Shown in pieces: positions 32,681-42,500 of a DNA stretch of 64,000 bases. Position 1 is the first letter of the stretch. Each line of letters begins with the position of its first letter. A model generated the notes under the pieces. That model was not told the DNA's origin and did no database searches. It saw nothing but the letters and a program-made list of their open reading frames with translations. Origin of the DNA: JAXDJH01 sp034663635 (GTDB taxonomy: Bacteria > Actinomycetota > CADDZG01 > WHSQ01); assembly GCA_034663635.1 (NCBI GenBank), contig JAXDJH010000021.1:108567-172566 (forward strand), given 5' to 3'. The translations under genes and the position numbers were made by a program.

Positions 32681-33973
32681 TTGCCTAACGTTCGCGGGTG
32701 GCTCGTAGGAGCCGCCGGAGTCGGGCTCTTCGTCGCCGGACTGTTGTTCGGCGCACAACCGCTCGAGCAAGTCGGCTTCGGACTCATCGTTCTCGTCATC
32801 GGCGCGGTGGCCGTCGTGCGGCTGGGTCGACACGATCTCGAGATCACGCGGACCGTTTCGCCCGAACGCGCGCGCGCCGGCCAGCCGGTACAAGTCACGT
32901 TGCGATTCACCAACCGCGGCCGCGGCTCCGCCCCCTTGATGCTTCTCGAAGATCGGCTTCCAAAGGGACTGGCAGGCAGGGGCCGATTCACACTGAACGG
33001 CGTCGAGCCCGAGGGACGACGCGAGGTCTCGTATCAGGTGGTGGCACACCAGCGCGGCCTCTACGAAGTCGGTCCGCTCTCAGCGCGGATGGTGGACCCC
33101 TTCAGCCTCGCTCAACTCGGCGCTCGAGTCGCGCCGAGCACGACGCTCATGGTGCACCCGAAGATAGAGAAGCTCACGCTTCCTCAGGACCAAGGCGAGA
33201 AGCGAAGTGCTCAAAGCTCTGCACTCCGCCAACTCAGTGGGGGCCGGGGCGAGGAGTTCTACACATTGCGGGAGTACGCGCAAGGTGACGACCTTCGAAA
33301 GGTCCACTGGGCGTCCACCGCTAAGCGAGGGCGCTACATGATCCGACAGGAGGAGACGCCCTGGCATACGAGGGCCACCGTCGTGATCGACGATCGTCGG
33401 TGGGCTCACGATCGCTTCGGGGATTCATCGTCATTCGAGCGCGCGGTGGAGGCAGCCGCGTCGGTCCTATCTCTTTACCAATCGGCGGGTTATGGATTCC
33501 GGCTCATCGGCGTCCATTCCGCCATCCTGTCGAGCGGTCGGGGCGTCGGACAGATGCACCAGTGCCTCGACCACCTCTCGATGCTGAGGCCGCTGGGAGA
33601 TCAGGATGAGGAGAGTTTGCTGCTCGGGCGTCTCGGCGAGATCGAGGGACGGGGCATCGCGGAAGCCACTCTCATCCTGATAGGGGGAACGATCCCCGAC
33701 TCAGCCGCGATCGGCCTCGCCCGGCTGAAGCGTCTGTTCCGTCAAGTAATCGTCGTGTCGTTCCCGGCCCACAGGTTCAGCTCAGATTCGACCAAAGCCC
33801 GGTGGGAGGGCGAGAAGCAAACCGTGGAGATCTCGAGACTCCTAAACCGGTCTGGCGTCAGGACGGTGGTTCTCGGGCCGGGCGACGCCCTCGCCCCCGC
33901 GTGGTCGTCGCTGTCATCGACGCGCATGAGGGGAGGTGACGCGGGGTGGGCTCCGAAGCCAGAACTCGTCTAG
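32681..33973 (+). CDS. DUF58 domain protein
   Basis: A membrane-anchored protein of 430 residues. Two N-terminal spans (~6-45) precede a beta-rich region and the DUF58 core: REYAQGDDLRKVHWASTAKRGRYMIRQEE (~residues 195-225), with a von Willebrand A-like fold after it (ATVVIDDRRWAHDRFG). DUF58 proteins always travel with MoxR ATPases; their role is unknown. The start is TTG at 32681 after AGGAAAAGGCA. Its 3' end overlaps the TgpA gene by 28 bases. Confidence 0.92.
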   Translation: MPNVRGWLVGAAGVGLFVAGLLFGAQPLEQVGFGLIVLVIGAVAVVRLGRHDLEITRTVSPERARAGQPVQVTLRFTNRGRGSAPLMLLEDRLPKGLAGRGRFTLNGVEPEGRREVSYQVVAHQRGLYEVGPLSARMVDPFSLAQLGARVAPSTTLMVHPKIEKLTLPQDQGEKRSAQSSALRQLSGGRGEEFYTLREYAQGDDLRKVHWASTAKRGRYMIRQEETPWHTRATVVIDDRRWAHDRFGDSSSFERAVEAAASVLSLYQSAGYGFRLIGVHSAILSSGRGVGQMHQCLDHLSMLRPLGDQDEESLLLGRLGEIEGRGIAEATLILIGGTIPDSAAIGLARLKRLFRQVIVVSFPAHRFSSDSTKARWEGEKQTVEISRLLNRSGVRTVVLGPGDALAPAWSSLSSTRMRGGDAGWAPKPELV

Positions 33974-36246
33974 CGCTGGCGGGCCTCCTCACGGTCACGC
34001 TCTTCACGTTCGAGCAGGTCTATGCCGAAGGCGATTACTTCGGTCCGGCGGTGCTCGGAATGATGCTCGCGATGGGGATCGCGGTGGCGGCCCGCCGGCT
34101 CGGGATATCCACGGGCCTGACCTTCCTCTTGTCGACCCTCGGACTCGTCACCTATCTCGGGATCGTGTTCACCGCGCACCAAACGTTCTACGGGCTTCCG
34201 ACGCCCGGTGCGCTAAGCAGGATGTGGGAGTCCATCACTAACGCGTACGAGAACAGCAGGGTCGACTACGCGCCGGTCCCACTTCGGGCCGGTTACGCGT
34301 TACTGACAGTCGTTGGGATGTGGTTCGCAACGACCCTCGGCGAGATAGCAACGTTCCGCTGGCGCCGGCCGTTGACTGCAACGCTGGGGCCCACCACGCT
34401 TTTCAGTTTCCTGCTGGTTCTCGGCACGCGCGCGATGGCGCCGGTGCTCGTCGCTTTGTTCCTCGGCGCGCTGTTCACGTACTGGGGTCTCGAGTCCTCG
34501 CATCGGTTGCGAGCATGGGGCCGGTGGGTCCCGACCTGGACCGAGCAGGAAGGCAGGGATGTGAACGAGCCGAGATCCGTGACCGGGGGTCTCGCTCGCC
34601 GGCTCGGAACCGCTTGCATCGCGGCAGCGCTCGTGACGCCGTTCTTCACACCGGCCCTCGAGAACGGGCTTCTGTCGTTCCGGAGCGGGTCGGGAGAGGG
34701 CCCGGGTTTCGGCACCGCGGGGGCCGGCGGCGTGATCGATCCGCTCGTTCAGATCGTGCCCGGACTGATCACCCAGAGCGACAAGGAACTGTTCACGGTT
34801 AGAACCGAAGACTCGGCGTACTGGCGTCTCGTGACGTTGACGAATTTCGACGGCCAGAGATGGACGCCGGGACCCGCGCCGCGGACGGCCCTCACCTCGC
34901 TCGGCCAAGTGCCTCTGGACCTCATCCCTCCCCAACCGGGGAAAGAGGTCCGGCTCGACATCGAGATCACGGGACTTCGTGGGACCGCGCTTCCTATCTC
35001 CACCGGCCTCCCCAACGTCGTGCAGCTGGAAGGCGATTCCTCCAACAACCCGCTCACGGTTGACTCACGAACGGGAGACATCGAGACCGAGGCGCCGATC
35101 CACGACGGCCTCAGATACACGGTTAGTGGACTCACGCCCAACCCGAGCTTCAAAGATCTCGACAGCGCGGAGATCGGAGCACTTCCTCTCGAAGCCCTAC
35201 TCTCGACCCCGGGCGTAACCGCCAGGGTTCACGACCTCGCTGAGAGGTGGGCCGACAAGGCCCGCACGCCGTTCGACGAACTGCTCCAGCTCCAAGCTCA
35301 CTTGAGGGGAACCTTCGTATACGACCTCAACGTCGAGCCGTCATCGGATGCGAACTATCTCGAGACTTTTCTGTTCGAGACAAAGCGCGGCTACTGCCAG
35401 CAGTTCGCCACTGCGTTCGCTCTCCTCGCTCGCTCCCTGGGTTTCCCGACACGCGTAGTCGTCGGGTTCCTTCCAGGCACCGCAACGGACGAGCCGAACC
35501 TGTGGTCGGTGCGAGGTACCGATACTCATGCATGGCCGGAGGTGTACTTCGAGGATCTCGGATGGATCGCGTTCGAGCCAACACCCCGGGGCGAAGCGCC
35601 ACAACCCGCGTACACAGTTGTGCCCGGCGACCAACCAGGCGAGATCCGCTTCGGTGGCGGCGAGGCGGGCGTCGGGACAGGCGTCGGCGTCGGCAAGGCG
35701 GGCGCCGACAGACTTGGTGCCCTCGAACGTGGTTCGGTCGGTCGCGGCGGCCCTCGGAGTCGCATCGGCCCCACTCAAGATGGCGGCGGAAGTATCAATC
35801 GCGAGTGGCAGCGAACGTTCGCCCGAGTCCTTCTCGTCCTTCTGGTCCTCCTCTTCCTCTTCTTGTTATCGGTGCCCGCGGCGAAGCAGTTCCGTATCAG
35901 AAACTCCTACCGGGGGGCGGCGGACGCTCGTGCTCAAGCGGTCGCGGCCTTCAAAGAGTTCGAACTCGAGGCGGGCGAGCTCGCGACGCGTCGATCCAGG
36001 GCTGAGTCGGCCGCCTCCTACGCGCTCAGGGTGTCTGACGAAGCTCGCATGCCTCGGGATATCGCCTTACGGCTCGCCCAGATCTACGAAGCATCCGAGT
36101 ACGCCCCCGCCCCCATCGAAGGCGGACAGGGTGCCGAAGCCGAGAAGCTCGCGCGTCAGCTCAGAAAGCGCCTCTGGTCGAACGCCACGTGGTGGAACAG
36201 GCTCCAACGACTGTTTTCGCCCGCGGGGTTACTGGGCCGCGCGTAG
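33946..36246 (+). CDS. TgpA-like membrane transglutaminase-domain protein
   Basis: A 766-residue membrane protein with about six N-terminal spans, a long extracellular region, a transglutaminase-like domain and one further span (~residues 625-645), then a DUF4129-type cytoplasmic tail. The thiol-protease-like triad is RGYCQQFATAFALLARSLGFPTR (Cys), GTDTHAWPEVYF (His) and GWIAFEPTP, where Glu stands for the usual Asp, as in many TgpA proteins. The start is GTG at 33946 after GGGGAGGTGAC. It overlaps DUF58 by 28 bases and merR by 18. It probably works with MoxR on the cell envelope; its substrate is unknown. Confidence 0.9.
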   Translation: MGSEARTRLALAGLLTVTLFTFEQVYAEGDYFGPAVLGMMLAMGIAVAARRLGISTGLTFLLSTLGLVTYLGIVFTAHQTFYGLPTPGALSRMWESITNAYENSRVDYAPVPLRAGYALLTVVGMWFATTLGEIATFRWRRPLTATLGPTTLFSFLLVLGTRAMAPVLVALFLGALFTYWGLESSHRLRAWGRWVPTWTEQEGRDVNEPRSVTGGLARRLGTACIAAALVTPFFTPALENGLLSFRSGSGEGPGFGTAGAGGVIDPLVQIVPGLITQSDKELFTVRTEDSAYWRLVTLTNFDGQRWTPGPAPRTALTSLGQVPLDLIPPQPGKEVRLDIEITGLRGTALPISTGLPNVVQLEGDSSNNPLTVDSRTGDIETEAPIHDGLRYTVSGLTPNPSFKDLDSAEIGALPLEALLSTPGVTARVHDLAERWADKARTPFDELLQLQAHLRGTFVYDLNVEPSSDANYLETFLFETKRGYCQQFATAFALLARSLGFPTRVVVGFLPGTATDEPNLWSVRGTDTHAWPEVYFEDLGWIAFEPTPRGEAPQPAYTVVPGDQPGEIRFGGGEAGVGTGVGVGKAGADRLGALERGSVGRGGPRSRIGPTQDGGGSINREWQRTFARVLLVLLVLLFLFLLSVPAAKQFRIRNSYRGAADARAQAVAAFKEFELEAGELATRRSRAESAASYALRVSDEARMPRDIALRLAQIYEASEYAPAPIEGGQGAEAEKLARQLRKRLWSNATWWNRLQRLFSPAGLLGRA

Positions 36247-36747
36247 CCTCCTGCGAGTGTCGGGATCGAGCTCTTCCTGCAGCTCGCCCTCGACCCGCCG
36301 TAGGGCTTTGATGAACTCCTCGCGGTCGTAGAGGTACTCGGCAACCTTTCCGTCGATCCCTCTAGCGATGTCATCGATGGCGAGAAAGAAAGCCATCTGG
36401 CCTTCCTTGAGAGCGTCCAATACCTCGCCGTCGGTCTTGCAGATCTTGAAGATGCTTTTTCCGTCTGTCACGAGCTTCACTTCCGACAGATGCTCGTCAA
36501 GGTGAGCGCGCTTACGCAGATAGTCATAAGCACGTCTGACCTTCTGAAGACTCATGCCACCGTCGAGCAGCGATTTGATGACCTTCAGCGCCACGAGATC
36601 GCGGAACGAATAGAGGCGTCTGATGCCGGGACGGCCGCCTGTTGCCTGAACGGTCGGTTTCACCAATGAAACTCGATCCCAATAACGGAGTTGATGCGGG
36701 GTACAGCCGGTGAATCGGGTTGCCTGATCTGCAGTGAAACCTTCCAT
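36229..36747 (-). CDS. MerR-family transcriptional regulator
   Basis: A 172-residue MerR-type protein: winged helix at residues 4-75 (FTADQATRFTGCTPHQLRYWDR, RLYSFRDLVALKVIKSLLDGGMSLQKVRRAYDYLRK), then an alpha/beta effector or dimer domain with no cysteines of the metal sensors and a charged C-terminal coiled coil. This form (conserved in actinobacteria) has no known ligand. It converges on tgpA with an 18-base overlap. An AT-rich stretch at 36780-36825 with CGTAA/TTACG half-sites 8 bases apart is a possible promoter-operator. Confidence 0.88.
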   Translation of the reverse strand: MEGFTADQATRFTGCTPHQLRYWDRVSLVKPTVQATGGRPGIRRLYSFRDLVALKVIKSLLDGGMSLQKVRRAYDYLRKRAHLDEHLSEVKLVTDGKSIFKICKTDGEVLDALKEGQMAFFLAIDDIARGIDGKVAEYLYDREEFIKALRRVEGELQEELDPDTRRRLRAAQ

Positions 36748-36951
36748 ATGAGAGCGCGGACCTCCCCCAGCCTGCTAGTAGTTCGTAAACAGAGCGTTAC
36801 GTAGTTGATACAAATCCAGCCCGGAAGGGCGAGCTATCCGAAAAGAGATCGTCCCCCTGCCGCCATGCGACTAAGGGAATCTAGCGCGCGGCTTCGCGAT
36901 GCGGCAACCCCGTCGACCAGCTAGGCCAAAAATTGATGAGATTTCTTTTGG
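36748..36951. promoter_or_regulatory. Intergenic region upstream of merR
   Basis: 204 bases without an ORF. It holds AT-rich DNA at 36780-36825 with CGTAA and TTACG facing each other (36790-36803) and GGGGGAGG about 14 bases before the merR ATG. On the far side AAAATTGATGAGATTTCTTTTGG ends near the DUF3040 stop, but I see no stable hairpin there. Confidence 0.35.
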
Positions 36952-37320
36952 TCAATCTCGCTTGTAGCGCTGCTTGACCTTCTCTTCCCAGTTCGCGATC
37001 GCCTGAGTAACCCGCTCCTTCGCGGTGGGCGCATTCAACCGCCGGGCCGCGCTAACGCCGCGAGCCGACCCCGCCATGAGAACTATTCCTCCGACCATGG
37101 CCCCGAAAGCGACGACTCCGAGAATGATGAGCTGGGAGAAGAAGAAGAGGAACAGAGAGATGAATCCGGCGATGAACAGGACCACCCCCAACTTGGCGTT
37201 TCTAACCTCGGAGAAGTTGGGGGATCCCTTCTTCACGTCGCGCGCGAAAGACGGATCCTCCCTGTAGAGGTTTTTCTCGATCTCGTCCAAAACGCGCTGC
37301 TCGCGCTCTGAGAGGGGCAC
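36952..37320 (-). CDS. DUF3040 membrane protein
   Basis: A 122-residue protein of the actinobacterial DUF3040 family. The N-terminus is the family hallmark PLSEREQRVLDEIEKNLYREDPSFARDV, followed by two membrane spans (LGVVLFIAGFISLFLFFFSQLIILGVVAF...) and a basic C-terminal tail. Function unknown; Streptomyces and mycobacterial members are linked to division-associated gene neighbourhoods. The start is GTG at 37320; TAAAAT 9 bases upstream suggests a promoter with almost no leader, 27 bases after the dinB stop. Confidence 0.88.
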   Translation of the reverse strand: MPLSEREQRVLDEIEKNLYREDPSFARDVKKGSPNFSEVRNAKLGVVLFIAGFISLFLFFFSQLIILGVVAFGAMVGGIVLMAGSARGVSAARRLNAPTAKERVTQAIANWEEKVKQRYKRD

Positions 37321-37346
37321 TGTCTTCTGATTTTACGGCGGGAGTG

Positions 37347-38540
37347 CTACGTATCGTGGTCGTTTCTCAACAATGTGGCCGGCCCTACCGCATCGGTGCC
37401 GAACCGGTCCCGGATCGAATCGAGAGCCTTGGTGGCGTCGTCCCACTTTTCCCCCGCTCCGTGGCTGCCTTCCTCGGGGAGCAGATTGAGCTGCCGCCGA
37501 GGAGGGCCCAAGGAGAGGCCGGACACAGAAACGCCCAGCAAGCGGATCCGCGGCCGGTTGGGGTCGAGTTTGCGGAAGAGCGAGCCCGCCACTTCGTAGA
37601 CGGCTGGGGTCGTGTCCACCTCCGCCTCGACGGTCCGGGACCTCGTGATGGTCGAGAAGTTCGCGAACCGAACCTTGAGAGTGACCGTTCGGCCGCACAA
37701 GCCCTTGCTCCGGAGGCGCTCCGCGGTCCGGTCGGACAGCCTGAGGATCTCGCGCATGATCTCCGTCGTCGAGTCGAGATCGTGCGCGAACGTCTCCTCC
37801 GACCCGACCGACTTCGTCCCCTCCTCGGCGACCACGACGCGATCGTCCCGGCCGTGAGCGAGGTGATGAAGGTGGGATCCGAGAGCCTCCCCGAGCGCAC
37901 GCTCGAGGGTACGGCGGGAGATGCCGGCGATGTCGGCGACCGTCTTAAGCCCGAGTCGTTGAAGCTCCTTGCCCGTCTGCTCGCCGACCCCCCATAGGGC
38001 AGTGACGGGCAGCGGATGGAGGAACTCTTGGACCGCATCGGCCTTGACCACGAGCAAACCGTCGGGCTTGCCTTGCGCTGAAGCGAGCTTCGCCAGGAAT
38101 TTGTTCGGCGCTACTCCCACGGTGCACGTCAGCCCGATCTCAGCGATCCTCCGCTTGACTGCCCGCGCGATCTCGATGGGACTGCCGAACAGCCGGACCG
38201 ATCCGGCGACGTCGAGGAAGGCTTCGTCCAGCGACAACGGCTCGACGAGCGGAGTGAACGACAGGAAGACGGCCCGGATCTTGCGAGCGTGGTCCATGTA
38301 GGCGGCGAAGTCGTTAGGCAGGAAGATGGCTTGGGGACATAAGCGCCGTGCTCTCACGATCGGCATGGCAGATCCCACGCCGTAAGCCCTCGCCTCGTAG
38401 GAGGCCGAGGTCACCACGCCGCGGCCCCCAAGGCCTCCCACGATCACGGGCTTGCCCTTCAGACTGGGATCCTTGATGGTCTCGACGGATGCATAGAAGG
38501 CATCCATGTCGACGTGGAGGATGGGTTCGGCTACACGCAC
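37347..38540 (-). CDS. dinB: DNA polymerase IV (Y-family translesion polymerase)
   Basis: A Y-family error-prone polymerase of 397 residues. Palm and fingers: ILHVDMDAFYASVE (catalytic Asp), KPVIVGGLGGRGVVTSASYEAR, PLSLDEAFLDVAGS (DE pair) and TCTVGVAPNKFLAKLAS. A helix-hairpin-helix (LWGVGEQTGKELQRLGLKTVADIAG) and little-finger domain follow. The frame continues to 38669, but GTG at 38540 places VAEPILHVD at the normal N-terminus. No clear beta-clamp motif is seen at the C-terminus (TLLRNDHDT), although RRQLNLLPEE is a possible QLxLF-like site. Divergent from the LigD polymerase gene; no LexA box in the 64-base gap. Confidence 0.94.
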   Translation of the reverse strand: MRVAEPILHVDMDAFYASVETIKDPSLKGKPVIVGGLGGRGVVTSASYEARAYGVGSAMPIVRARRLCPQAIFLPNDFAAYMDHARKIRAVFLSFTPLVEPLSLDEAFLDVAGSVRLFGSPIEIARAVKRRIAEIGLTCTVGVAPNKFLAKLASAQGKPDGLLVVKADAVQEFLHPLPVTALWGVGEQTGKELQRLGLKTVADIAGISRRTLERALGEALGSHLHHLAHGRDDRVVVAEEGTKSVGSEETFAHDLDSTTEIMREILRLSDRTAERLRSKGLCGRTVTLKVRFANFSTITRSRTVEAEVDTTPAVYEVAGSLFRKLDPNRPRIRLLGVSVSGLSLGPPRRQLNLLPEEGSHGAGEKWDDATKALDSIRDRFGTDAVGPATLLRNDHDT

Positions 38541-38604
38541 CTGTCCACGATACGAGAGCCGTGTGGGCGCTTGAAGGCATCGCTGAAGGGCAGGATGGCA
38601 CCTG

Positions 38605-39513
38605 ATGGCATCTAAGAAGACTCCGCTGAAGGTCGGTCGAAGGGTCCTCGAAGTCTCGAACCTCGACAAGGTCTTCTATCCGTCGACCGGCTTCACCAAA
38701 GGCGACACCATCAACTACTACCGCGAGATCGCGCCGGTTCTCCTCCCCCATCTCAAGGGACGACTCCTCACGTTGAAGCGTTATCCGGATGGGGTGGACG
38801 GGATGTTCTTCTACGAAAAGAACTGCCCGAAGCATCGCCCGGAATGGATCAAGACGGCGCCGATGATTCGGCGTCAAGATGGGGTGACCGTCAACTATTG
38901 CGTTCTGAATGACGAAGCGAGCCTCGTGTGGGCCGCGAACCTTGCGAGCATCGAACTCCACACGACATTGGCGAAAGCGACCGATGTGACCCGGCCCACG
39001 GCTCTCGTGTTCGATCTGGACCCAGGCCCCCCCGCCGACATCCTCGATTGCGTCGATGTCGCGCTGTGGTTGAAGAAGATCCTTGCCTCACACGATCTGG
39101 ATCTCTTCCCGAAGACGTCCGGCTCCAAAGGCCTCCAGGTCTTTGCTCCACTCAACACGAAAGTGACCTACGAGCAAACGAAAGCGTTCGCTCATGAGCT
39201 TGCCCTCCAGCTGGAAAGGGAACATCCGGATCAGGTCCTGTCTAAGCCAAAAAAGGCCGAGCGTGAGGGCAAGGTCTTTGTGGACTGGAGCCAGAACGAC
39301 AACCACAAGACGACGGTCTCGGTTTACTCGCTCCGAGCGAGAGAGGAACCGACAGCCTCAACCCCGGTGAGCTGGGCCGAACTGACGAAGGCGCGGAAAG
39401 CCGGCGATCCGGCACTCCTCGCATTCGAGGCCGCGGACGTTCTACGCCGGGTCGCCAAGCGTGGCGACTTGTTCGACCCGGTAAGGACCCTCAAGCAGAA
39501 GCTGCCGTCCTAG
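38605..39513 (+). CDS. Stand-alone LigD-type primase-polymerase
   Basis: An archaeo-eukaryotic primase superfamily protein (LigD PolDom) of 302 residues. Such enzymes fill gaps with ribonucleotides in non-homologous end joining or excision repair. Visible are the N-terminal LEVSNLDKVFYPSTGFTKGDTINYY, KNCPKHRPEW, ASLVWAANLASIELHT, FDLDPG with the metal-binding aspartates (~residue 137), TSGSKGLQVFAPL and VFVDWSQNDNHKTTVSVYSLRA. No ligase or nuclease domain is fused, and no ku gene is near. It diverges from dinB and ends in a 4-base CTAG overlap with the convergent subtilase gene. Confidence 0.93.
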   Translation: MASKKTPLKVGRRVLEVSNLDKVFYPSTGFTKGDTINYYREIAPVLLPHLKGRLLTLKRYPDGVDGMFFYEKNCPKHRPEWIKTAPMIRRQDGVTVNYCVLNDEASLVWAANLASIELHTTLAKATDVTRPTALVFDLDPGPPADILDCVDVALWLKKILASHDLDLFPKTSGSKGLQVFAPLNTKVTYEQTKAFAHELALQLEREHPDQVLSKPKKAEREGKVFVDWSQNDNHKTTVSVYSLRAREEPTASTPVSWAELTKARKAGDPALLAFEAADVLRRVAKRGDLFDPVRTLKQKLPS

Positions 39514-42500
39514 AACTTCACCGGCTGAACACCTTTTTCGTTCTTCGGTCCTTGTTTCGGCCACACGATCCGGAATCGACCCTTGCACCGCTCGGTCGCC
39601 AGCTTGAAGGCCGAGAAGTCGTCCAGCTTGTCGGAGTCGACCTTTCTCCAGCCGAGCTCGAAGCGTTGCAAGACGACCTTGCTTCCCTCGTGATCGGGGA
39701 AGACGTGACCCGTCAACCGCCCATCTCCTTCGCACCGAGCCAGCGAGACCTTGATCTTCACCTGGACGAGAACGTCGACCGGGTCGGAGGCTTGACCGTC
39801 GCAGTTCGTCTTGTCGCGAACCTCAGCGACATAGGTCGCATTCCGTTTCGGCCGTAGCTTCGTCGACCAGCTCCCGATACCCGTGGTGACCGTCTTCACG
39901 GTAGTGAAGGCAGGGCTCCCGTGACGCCGACGCCTGAGGTCGATCTGGAATGAGCCGGAGCATCCGGTGGCCGTCACTTCGCCCGAGAACTTCACCCGGT
40001 CGCGATAAGCGACCAGCTCATCTGACGCAGCAAGGCTCGTGTCCGCCCGCCCCTGTCCTGTCGTTCCGCTTGGACGCGGGGTCGACTGAGTCGGACTGGG
40101 AGTGGGCGACGGAGTTGGCGATTCCGTGGGGGCCGGCTTGCACGGCCCAGTCGTCGCCTCGGTTGAGACGTTGATCGATCCCGCAGAGAAGTTGACGGGA
40201 TGCGCGGCCGTCTCGGTTTTCGGGTCGGCATCGAGCGTCCGCACCGCGTAGAACCTCTCCTCACAGATCCGAGGAGTTACATAACGCTCCTCCGAGCCGG
40301 GGGCTTTAGCCGGCTTCGTCGCAAGCAGCAGAGCGTTTCCGAAGTTGTCGGTCGTGATGGGATTCTTCGAACTGCGTATCTCGAAGGAATTGGCCTGCTG
40401 GCAGCGCCCATCGTCCCCGGGCGCCGTCCAGATGAGCCTGATGCTTCCGTCGCCTTGTTCCTCGAACTTCAGATCCTTGATCGGCGATGGCCTGGTGGCG
40501 TCGGTTTCGACGTTGTTGGTGTTCCAGTTGTCGTGCCCGAACTCCGGCCACGTTGCCGGATCGCACGTCTGCGCGCCGTTGCCGTGCCACACGAAGAGGT
40601 AGCCCTCGCGAATGACGTGAGCGATGTCGCGTAGCCCATCGCCGTCCCAATCGCCGACGGCGGGAGGAGCGACGGTCCAACCACCGGTGAACTTCGGCCA
40701 TCCGTCCGGAGAGAGGGTCTTGAGGCCGGGTTCATCTCCCGACAGGGCGAACGCGTGGAAGTCCGAGTAAGCGCTGCCCTCGAGGACCTCTTCGTTGCCA
40801 TCGCCATCGATGTCTGCCGACGCGGGCGTCGCGAGGAACTGCAAGTCGTTGACCTCGCGCGGGAAGGCAGGGACCTGGCCCCTATCTCCAGGCTGGCCGG
40901 GGCCCGGATGGGTGAGGTCATAAATCGAAAGATGGTTGTCGGATTGGAGCTGGTCCTCCGGGAGAGCGAGGTCCAACAGTTTTCCGAGGCCGGCTGATGG
41001 AACTACAAGCGTGAAGGGGCCCGGCCCTAACTTCGAGAAAATGGCGCCCGACACGGCGGGGACGCTGGGGCTGTCGGGTGAGTTGCTGCCTGCGCCCACC
41101 TGTTCTGTCTGCAGGGTGCGATATTTCCCTGCGGAGTTTCCATACACCGACTGACCCGCAGAGTTGAGAACATAGGCCGGGCCCGCTGTGCTGTATATCG
41201 AAATCTCCAAACCCGGATCCGACAGCGCATCGGCCACTACGGGCGACCCATCCGAACCTTCCCCGACGATCGGCAGCAAGCCTCCAGCAAGGTTGGCGAT
41301 GTCAACCGGCCAGCCGTCGAAGTAGGCGGAATCCATTCCGTGCCTCGGGTCGTTCTGCCCATGAATGAATCCATCCCGATGGAGTCTGTAGATCCGACCA
41401 TTTCCCGGCGTGATGCTGAGGTCTTCCTGCGGGAAGTTCCCGACGATCGGATCATCGGTGTTGGGGTTACGCGGGTAGAACTCATTCACCGTCGCGAGGA
41501 TGTCCAGTTTTTGGTCCCCATCAACGTCCGCCAGCGCAGGACTAACGATCACGGCGCCCCCCATGTACCGGTCATCCGCTTCGGTGTCCTTGACGAGGTG
41601 CGTGACGGGATCGATCGAATCGTCGGCATCGAGTCTCGACGGGTCACGCAGCTTTACGGGCCAACCAGCCCGCAAACTCCCATCGGCGTTCCATTGATAT
41701 AGATGGCCGTCAGAAGCGCCCAGGATGATTTCCAGTTCACGATCTTGGTCGAGGTTCCCCGCCGTCGGAGCGCTGAGCGACCACCACATGACGCGGTTGG
41801 GATTGTTTTCGTCTTCATCCAGACTTCGGAAGGGACCATTGGTTAGACGGCGATTAACGAGGTCCGGCACTCTGTTCGGGTCGTTCGGAAGGGCACCCGG
41901 TCCCGGATAGTCGCCGGGGACCAGTTCGGGATGTTGGGTGTAGAAACCAGCCGCCAGATCCTCGGGTTGAGGGCTGGAATAGACAGGGTTCGTCCGAAGC
42001 GGGTAGTTCGGCGATGACAACGGTGTGGAAAACAGCGGCGACCCGTCCTTGCGGAAGGCGCCTATGCGTCCCTCGAAGTCTCCGGCGAGCACCTCTAGAT
42101 CCCCATCCCGGTCGAGGTCCACGAGAGTTGGACTGCGCAAAACGGCAGCGTGAACGGCGCCATCCACAAGTGAGATCTCTCCACTTTGATAGGCCGGCGC
42201 GGAATAGTTCAGGCTGTAGGGAGTCGTGTAGACCGGCCAGCCCTGCACCTCTCCCCCTGCCGCCTCGTATGCGTGGATCGCTCCATCCGATGTCGCGACG
42301 ATGAGCTCATCAGTGCCGTCGTCGTCGAGATCGGCGAAGCGAGGCGCCGCTCCTCCATCTCCGACCATGTCGCGCGGCATGCCCGGGAAGAGGGCCGGAT
42401 CGTCGTGGAAGTTGAAGTTCTTGGTCGCCACTCCTACGAGTGGATCCTCATCGAGAAGCGCCTTGTCAGTGTTGGGGTTTCCGCCGCCGTCGAGCGAGTC

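Noticed and set aside
35560..35590. Missing catalytic Asp in the transglutaminase domain
   Set aside because: Glu in FEPTP replaces Asp in many TgpA proteins, so it is not strong evidence of inactivity.
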